From Tragulus kanchil (taxonomy: Eukaryota > Chordata > Mammalia > Artiodactyla > Tragulidae): a stretch of DNA of 64,000 nucleotides. The notes under the pieces are model-generated. The model had not been told where the DNA came from and did no database searches. It saw only the letters and a list, made by a program, of their open reading frames with translations. The position numbers and the translations under genes were made by a program. The DNA lies in assembly GCA_022376925.1 (NCBI GenBank), contig JAIOJX010000026.1, forward strand, positions 252,957,330 through 253,021,329, read 5' to 3'. Positions 52,901 through 61,900 of this stretch are shown piece after piece. The number at the start of each line of letters is the position of its first letter. Position 1 is the first letter of the stretch.

Positions 52901-55900
52901 CCATGCTTATCTTTGCCATTAACAAATAGATGATTGCTAGCCTAAGTCTCTATGTCTAATCAAATGGGCAAGCCCGCTAAGCTGGATAGTCCTGATCATC
53001 CCCAACACCCTTTCTCAGACAGGACCCTATATTTCTATTCTTCTCCCCAGAAGGAGACACTGCAGGGCCGGATAATTGGTGCAGGCATCTAAGAGGAACT
53101 TCAGAAAGAGTACAGCCAGCAGAGGCCCTGACCTAGACATGTCCTAGCCTCGGGCCAACTACCAAGGGAGTTCAAAGTGAGCATCCCCTCAGGCCAGAGA
53201 CAAATTAGGAAGAACAGAAATGTGCTGTTCCTGCTCTGGGGGCTGCTGGTCCTCTTTGATAGCTCTGGCCTGAATCTATGGCTAGAGGTCCCTGAGAAGG
53301 ACAGAGCCATAGGACACTTGACTCCCAAACAAAATCCAATGAATACAAGGAAACTGAATCCCCCACTGTTAGGCCCCTTGTCAGGGCAGGCACAAAGAAG
53401 AACAAAAGCTCTTTTAGACTGCATGCGATTTTCTTCAAGAGGGCTGATTCTACTTTATTTCTGTCAAAATTCCCTAGTCCCAGACAACCACTAGCTATCA
53501 AACCCAGAGGTCATTTGGGAATAAAATTCCGCACGATCTCTGCATATGTACAACCTCTTATTTTCCTGACTAGATCAAGCACTGTGATCAAAAAATCTAC
53601 TTTATTTTGCATGTGTGTTGTGTGCTCAGTTCTGTCTGACTCAGAGACACCATGGACTGTACCCTGCTTCTGTCCATAGAATTCTCCAGGCAAGAATAGT
53701 GAAGTAGGTTGCTATTCCCTTCTCCAGGGGATTTTCCCAACCCAGAGATGGAACCCACATCTCTTACATTTCCTGCATTGGTAGGCGGGTTCTTTTCTAC
53801 TAGCGCAACGTGGAAAGCCCTTTTGTGGACCTCACTATTCGCAGTCCACTGTTTACACCTGCTTGTTTTCGGAGAAGGGACAAAACACTAACAGAAACTT
53901 CAAGAAATGTTCCAGATTTGGTTACTCTGAGTTTTAGATGTCAAAGTACAGCTTTTTTTCAACCTTAGGAAATCAGCAATCATAATTAGGGATATTGAGC
54001 ACTCACAGTGAAGAGAGGCTTGGATCATTAGAAAGGGCTGCACCTCTAAAGATACTGATATGCAAAAAGTGTGGGGAGTGTCTGGACAGGGACAGGGGAC
54101 AACTGAGTCCTGTAACTCATTATCTCACTTTCACATGTTATTAAAGAAAACCGATGCGTAAAGAAACCCTGCAACATTTATTCCTTCAAATGCAGCATCA
54201 GACTAATTGGACTGGTGCTGACAGACACATTTTGACACCTTTTTCCTTCACTGAAGCTATCAGTTTCCAAATGTCAGAATTCTGGGAGACAAATGTATTG
54301 GCACTTTTAACACTCAACAGTATTTTTCATAAGGTTTCAGCAGAGTCCGAATAGAAATCTCTATTTGGCTAGAGGTCCCTGAGAAGGACAGAGCCATAGG
54401 ACACTTGACTCCCAAACAAAATCCAATGAATACAAGGAAACTGAATCCCCACTGTTAGGCCCTTGTCAGGGCAGGCACAAAGAAGAACAAAAGCTCTTTT
54501 AGACTGCATGCGATTTTCTTCAAGAGGGCTGATTCTACTTTATTTCTGTCAAAATTCCCTAGTCCCAGACAACCACTAGCTATCAAACCCAGAGGTCATT
54601 TGGGAATAAAATTCCGCACGATCTCTGCATATGTACAACCTCTTATTTTCCTGACTAGATCAAGCACTGTGATCAAAAAATCTACTTTATTTTGCATGTG
54701 TGTTGTGTGCTCAGTTCTGTCTGACTCAGAGACACCATGGACTGTACCCTGCTTCTGTCCATAGAATTCTCCAGGCAAGAATAGTGAAGTAGGTTGCTAT
54801 TCCCTTCTCCAGGGGATTTTCCCAACCCAGAGATGGAACCCACATCTCTTACATTTCCTGCATTGGTAGGCGGGTTCTTTTCTACTAGCGCAACGTGGAA
54901 AGCCCTTTTGTGGACCTCACTATTCGCAGTCCACTGTTTACACCTGCTTGTTTTCGGAGAAGGGACAAAACACTAACAGAAACTTCAAGAAATGTTCCAG
55001 ATTTGGTTACTCTGAGTTTTAGATGTCAAAGTACAGCTTTTTTTCAACCTTAGGAAATCAGCAATCATAATTAGGGATATTGAGCACTCACAGTGAAGAG
55101 AGGCTTGGATCATTAGAAAGGGCTGCACCTCTAAAGATACTGATATGCAAAAAGTGTGGGGAGTGTCTGGACAGGGACAGGGGACAACTGAGTCCTGTAA
55201 CTCATTATCTCACTTTCACATGTTATTAAAGAAAACCGATGCGTAAAGAAACCCTGCAACATTTATTCCTTCAAATGCAGCATCAGACTAATTGGACTGG
55301 TGCTGACAGACACATTTTGACACCTTTTTCCTTCACTGAAGCTATCAGTTTCCAAATGTCAGAATTCTGGGAGACAAATGTATTGGCACTTTTAACACTC
55401 AACAGTATTTTTCATAAGGTTTCAGCAGAGTCCGGAATAGAAATCCATTGCCAAACACTAGCCAAAATTATGTTTCCATAATTTCCATATGATTTCCATT
55501 CAAGAGGTCTCATTATTGAAGTCCTGAAGAACATAGGAAATAGTTAAAACTATAAGAAAAATGGTCTGAATAAAGCTTAAGCCAAAAATCATGACAGAAG
55601 ACCAGCAGACTTTTCCTTGGGGTTACACTGGTTTATAACATTACGTAAGTTTCTTGTGTGTAACATTATATTTCAGCTTCTGCATTTGGTGGTGTGCTCA
55701 CCACCAAATTTTAGTTTCCATCTGTCACTACACAGTTGACTTCTTTTACCCATTTCACCCACTCCTCTTCCTGTTCTTGTCTGATAACCATTACTCTGTT
55801 CTCCGTATCTATGTGTTTTTGTTTTGCTTGTCTATGTATTTATTTATTTAAATATGAAACATGAGGGAAACCACACAGTATATGTCTTTATCTGTCTGAC

Positions 55901-58900
55901 CAATTTCACTTAACACAATACTCTCAAGGTCTCTCCATGATGTTTTTCACAGAAAAAGAACAAAATTTTATATAAACAAGATTCATATGGGATGAAGGAA
56001 TACCCCAAATTACCAAAGCAATCCTGAGAAAGATGAAAAAAGATGGAGGCAGATACTCTCTAATTTCAAATTATATCACAAAGCTACAGTATTAAAACAG
56101 TAGAATATTGGCAGGAAAAACAGATACACAGATCAAAAGAATACAACTGAGAGCTCAGAAATAAAGCCATGCATATACAATTTATTTATAACAAAGAACA
56201 TGCAATTGAGAAAGGATAGTTTTTTCAATAAATGGTATTGGAAAAACTGGGCCGTCATGTGCAAAAGAATGAAACTAGACACTATCTGTACCATATTAAA
56301 AAAGTCAGTTCAAAGTGGATTGAAGACTTGAATGTATGACCTCAAACCATAAAGCTCCTAGAAAAAAACACAGGCAGTATATTCTTTGACATCAGTCTTA
56401 GAATGTTTCTGGATATATTTCCTCAGGCAAGAGAAGCAAAAAGCACAAGTAAGCAAGTTAACCTATATAAAATAAAAAAGCTTCTGCAAAGCAAAGGAAA
56501 CCATCAACACAGCAAAAGACAACCTACCAAATGGGAGAAAATATCTGCATATCATTTATCCTATAAGGGTTAATATTCAAAATATACAAAGAACTCATAC
56601 ATTTCAAAAACAAAGAAACAAGCAACCTATTTAAAAATGGACCTAGGATCTGAACTGACATTGTTCCAAAGAAGACATGTGAATGGCCAACAGACATATG
56701 AAAGATGTTTGACACCACTAGTGATAAGGGAAATGCAAAGCAAAAACTACAATGAGACACCATCTCATGCTTGTCATCAAAAGGGTAAGAAATAAAATAT
56801 GTTGGAGAAGACAGTACCTTTACCATCTCAGCAATTTGCTCTACCACACAAAACTTAAACTTACCTTTAAGATAAGTTAACTCAGAAGCATTGTTGATGC
56901 TCAGTAAGTCAGCTCCTTGATTCTGACATGAAATGTAAGCTTCTTTCCAAGAGAGAGTTGCCTGAATATTAAACTGGTAGCAACTTCCAATCTCCTCGCT
57001 CTTTTCCCAATTATCTTCACAGCCACTCTCTGTTGATAAAAAGATAAGTCAGTGATCATAAAATAAGGGCATAACGTTGTCTATTACTTACAGTGCTTAC
57101 AAATACTGCCATTCAATTTGCAGGCTCAAGATATGCTAAGACTGAGGTTGTCACTGTTTTACTAGACAACATTTTGATTCTTCGGTTAGACCAAAAAAAC
57201 TGAACTCAGACATGGGACAGGAAATAACCTATCCTGGTTAAAGCTTCCACACTGCTTCTATCTGCTACTCTCCTGTTACACAATCCCATCAGTAACAGTG
57301 TCACGTTTTAGTCTATGCCTACTCTCTGCCTAAAAATAGATGTCTTCAACTGTCTTCAGTCTCTGAGCTCACCTGAAGATTACAGCAGACTGGAGAGGGG
57401 CTTGCCCAGGTTCTGCAGTGAAACCACTAAATGTGCATGGGTGGGTGTGTTTAGACATGCAAATTAAGTGCCTAAGCTTTAAAGCTAGTGATATCTTATA
57501 TGTAAAACTCAGTCCAGTTTCTCCTGAATATTTTAATAGATGATTTAACATATGACTAATATGTCTATACATACACATGCATATATGTGTGTGTGCACAC
57601 TCTGTTGTGTCCAACCAACACAGCTTGTCTGTAGCCCGTCGAGCTTCTCTGTCCATGAAATTTTCTGGGCAAGAATACTAGAGTGGGCTGCCATTTGCTA
57701 ACCCAGGGATCAAACTCCCATCTCTCCCATCTCCTGCATTGGCAGGTGGATTCTGGACCACTAGAGAAACCTGGGAAGCCTATATATGTGTATAAATGTA
57801 CATGTACAATGTGAACATCAGTTTCTTTAAGAAACATCTAAAAAGAATGTATATTTTCAGATAAAAAACCTTCAAGCTCTTTCCAGAATAGACATGTAGG
57901 TCTTCATAAAACTAGTTCAAAAATATACTCAGAGCCACCAGGTGCTCCCACCAAGAAGGAAAAATCAATAGAGCTTATGTTAAGTGTATCCCAGGCTTCT
58001 CGCTGGGTTTTTCCGAAGGGTCTCCCATAACCAGTTAGACTTATAGACCCTCAGGCTGGAAGGTCCCTCAGAGATCATTCTGTATAATGTCTTCATTTCA
58101 CAGAAGGAACAAGGATCTAGGAGTGTTGGTGGCAGAGCTGTAACCAGTATACAGTCCTCTAGGTCTGGTGGTATTGATTTTCTGAATGGCATACACTGCT
58201 TCTGGAGCCACTTCTGAATGTCCTAAATGACAACAGAGGTTGCTGTGATATTTGGCAAGAACAAAGTAGGTAGATTTGCAAGTGCAATGTCCAAAGATTC
58301 CTAATTATCACTAAGGTGAAACATCTGTAAATCTGGAAGCTTTCAGCAGGATGGCAGTGTATTTATTTGCTGTAAAATACAATCTCTAGTGCTGCAGTCC
58401 TCAGGTTTGAGAAACTTACAATCTTGATTCTTCTGCAGAAAGGGAGGCACTGTCAGTAACCATGTGCATGGGTGGTTTTTGTGTTTAGAGGGCTTGCCCA
58501 GGTTCTGCAGTGAAACCACTAAATGTGCATGGGTGGGTGTGTTTAGACATGCAAATTAAGTGCCTAAGCTTTAAAGCTAGTGATATCTTATATGTAAAAC
58601 TCAGTCCAGTTTCTCCTGAATATTTTAATAGATGATTTAACATATGACTAATATGTCTATACATACACATGCATATATGTGTGTGTGCACACTCTGTTGT
58701 GTCCAACCAACACAGCTTGTCTGTAGCCCGTCGAGCTTCTCTGTCCATGAAATTTTCTGGGCAAGAATACTAGAGTGGGCTGCCATTTGCAAACCCCAGG
58801 GATCAAACTCCCATCTCTCCCATCTCCTGCATTGGCAGGTGGATTCTGGACCACTAGAGAAACCTGGGAAGCCTATATATGTGTATAAATGTACATGTAC

Positions 58901-61900
58901 AATGTGAACATCAGTTTCTTTAAGAAACATCTAAAAAGAATGTATATTTTCAGATAAAAAACCTTCAAGCTCTTTCCAGAATAGACATGTAGGTCTTCAT
59001 AAAACTAGTTCAAAAATATACTCAGAGCCACCAGGTGCTCCCACCAAGAAGGAAAAATCAATAGAGCTTATGTTAAGTGTATCCCAGGCTTCTCGCTGGG
59101 TTTTTCCGAAGGGTCTCCCATAACCAGTTAGACTTATAGACCCTCAGGCTGGAAGGTCCCTCAGAGATCATTCTGTATAATGTCTTCATTTCACAGAAGG
59201 AACAAGGATCTAGGAGTGTTGGTGGCAGAGCTGTAACCAGTATACAGTCCTCTAGGTCTGGTGGTATTGATTTTCTGAATGGCATACACTGCTTCTGGAG
59301 CCACTTCTGAATGTCCTAAATGACAACAGAGGTTGCTGTGATATTTGGCAAGAACAAAGTAGGTAGATTTGCAAGTGCAATGTCCAAAGATTCCTAATTA
59401 TCACTAAGGTGAAACATCTGTAAATCTGGAAGCTTTCAGCAGGATGGCAGTGTATTTATTTGCTGTAAAATACAATCTCTAGTGCTGCAGTCCTCAGGTT
59501 TGAGAAACTCACAATCTTGCTTCTTCTGCAGAAAGGGAGGCACTGACAATCCCTCTTTCCATCCAAAGTAGGCTAAAGACACCAAAGCAGAATGGGATAA
59601 ATACACTCAGGAAGGAAGGTCAGAATCCTGTGAACTCCACCAGGCTCCACATAAATAGGGTCTGACCCTGACTGGCTATTTCATCAATTTAGGTCTGCTA
59701 CTCCTCCTGAGAAGTGAAAGTTTGCTTTGGATAATCTCTAAGCTCCCTCCACAATTCCTTAAATTTCTGATCCAGACTATAGTAAGATTTAAATAAAATT
59801 GGTGCCTGGTTGACCAAATCCTGCTTGTTATCAATCACAGCTGAAGTAAATGTTGGTTTATTTATCTTTCGGCAAGTTCTAACTGTTGAAAGGCCTGTGC
59901 CTCTACCTAGAAGTGTGGTCCCCAGGCCAATAACAGTATCATCTGGAAACTCATTGCAAATTCTTGGACATCATCCAATAGCTACCAAATTATAACTTCT
60001 GGAGGTTGGCGCCCGAAATCCATTATTTTAACAAATCCTCCCAGTAATTCTGTTGCAACCTGAAGTTTGAGAATGACTGGCTTGATATAATCTCTTCAAG
60101 TTGCTTAGGACTCTACATTTTGAAACTCAGCTTCTCTTAAGGAGAAATCAGAATTATTAATTTCACCACACTGGCTACTAAATAAGGCAGGATAATGTAG
60201 TTGTTTGAAGCAAGGACATCAGAGCTGGTCTGAATCCTAGCTCTGAAATTTATTAGCTATGTGTCCTTGGGCAAGTGATTTAACTCCCCTGTGCCTCCCT
60301 CTGATCATCTGTAATATGGAGATATGGGCTTCCCAGGTGGTTCAGTGATAAAGAGTTGACCTGCCAATGCAGGAGACTCAGGTTCTCTCCCTGGCTCAGA
60401 AAGATCCCCTGGAGAAGGAAATGGCAACCCACTCTAGTACACTTGCCTGGGAAATCCCATGGACAGAGGAGTCTGGCAGGCTATAATCCATGGGGTCACA
60501 GAAGAATCAGACTGAGCAACTAAACAACAACAACAACAAATGGGGATAAACAATAGTACCTATCTCATAGAACTGTGTAAAGGTTAAATGAGTTAATAAA
60601 GGTTGAGTACTTAGAATGGAACCTGACACTTGGCACTGCCAAGTAATAACTGTTGCTACTATAATAACCATTACCGCTTAGGTCTGGAGCTTTACCCTTT
60701 CTAACTACCATAGATGCTTTTAACTTATTGCCCATTAAAACAATTTCTTAAGCACCTATAACATGTCAGTTACTGTGATTCACTCTTACTCTCACCAGAT
60801 TATTGAGAAAGTATGTTTCAGTTAGTGATACACTATATAAAGATGGAGGTACTGCTTTGGTCTCACTAAAGAACAGCAATTTTTTTTTTTTAAAGCTCAT
60901 TTTGAAGAGTTTGCTTCAAGTAAGAAGCAATTTAAAAAAGTGCCTTGACTAAAGTCCAGGTACAGCAGAGTCACCAATGTCACCAATTTGGAGAGAGTAT
61001 CTCTCTCCAGATGGTATCTGTCTCTTTTCTCTGTTCTTTGCTTCAGGTTGTAAACATACTGACGTCTCCATCATCTTAATCTACAGAATTTAATACCCCG
61101 GGTCGCGAAATCCATTATTTTAACAAATCCTCCCAGTAATTCTGTTGCAACCTGAAGTTTGAGAATGACTGGCTTGATATAATCTCTTCAAGTTGCTTAG
61201 GACTCTACATTTTGAAACTCAGCTTCTCTTAAGGAGAAATCAGAATTATTAATTTCACCACACTGGCTACTAAATAAGGCAGGATAATGTAGTTGTTTGA
61301 AGCAAGGACATCAGAGCTGGTCTGAATCCTAGCTCTGAAATTTATTAGCTATGTGTCCTTGGGCAAGTGATTTAACTCCCCTGTGCCTCCCTCTGATCAT
61401 CTGTAATATGGAGATATGGGCTTCCCAGGTGGTTCAGTGATAAAGAGTTGACCTGCCAATGCAGGAGACTCAGGTTCTCTCCCTGGCTCAGAAAGATCCC
61501 CTGGAGAAGGAAATGGCAACCCACTCTAGTACACTTGCCTGGGAAATCCCATGGACAGAGGAGTCTGGCAGGCTATAATCCATGGGGTCACAGAAGAATC
61601 AGACTGAGCAACTAAACAACAACAACAACAAATGGGGATAAACAATAGTACCTATCTCATAGAACTGTGTAAAGGTTAAATGAGTTAATAAAGGTTGAGT
61701 ACTTAGAATGGAACCTGACACTTGGCACTGCCAAGTAATAACTGTTGCTACTATAATAACCATTACCGCTTAGGTCTGGAGCTTTACCCTTTCTAACTAC
61801 CATAGATGCTTTTAACTTATTGCCCATTAAAACAATTTCTTAAGCACCTATAACATGTCAGTTACTGTGATTCACTCTTACTCTCACCAGATTATTGAGA

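Larger units (their letters stand above)
53279..55440. repeat. Tandem block duplication T, 1087-bp unit
   Basis: Units 53279-54365 and 54366 to about 55440. Two C-runs near the start of unit 2 are one base short each. It overlaps block S. Confidence 0.94.
48185..56864 (-). other. LY75: LY75 intron 4
   Basis: The largest exon-free stretch. It holds young SINEs (48357-48675, 48881-49131), three block duplications (49088-51348, 51171-53407, 53279-55450), CHR-like SINEs, Bov-tA SINEs and an L1 ORF2 fragment (about 55650-56815). The open frames of up to 107 codons in it look like no known protein. They fall in duplicated intron, and I do not count them as genes. Confidence 0.78.
57399..59537. repeat. 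Tandem block duplication U, 1092-bp unit
   Basis: Units 57399-58490 and 58491 to about 59537. About 35 filler bases (58452-58486) precede unit 2. Otherwise near identical, with a Bov-tA SINE in each. Confidence 0.94.

Noticed and set aside
53101..53494. Overlapping 105-107-codon frames on both strands
   Set aside because: They lie in duplicated intron 4, differ between copies because of small indels, and show no domain or conserved motif that I recognise.
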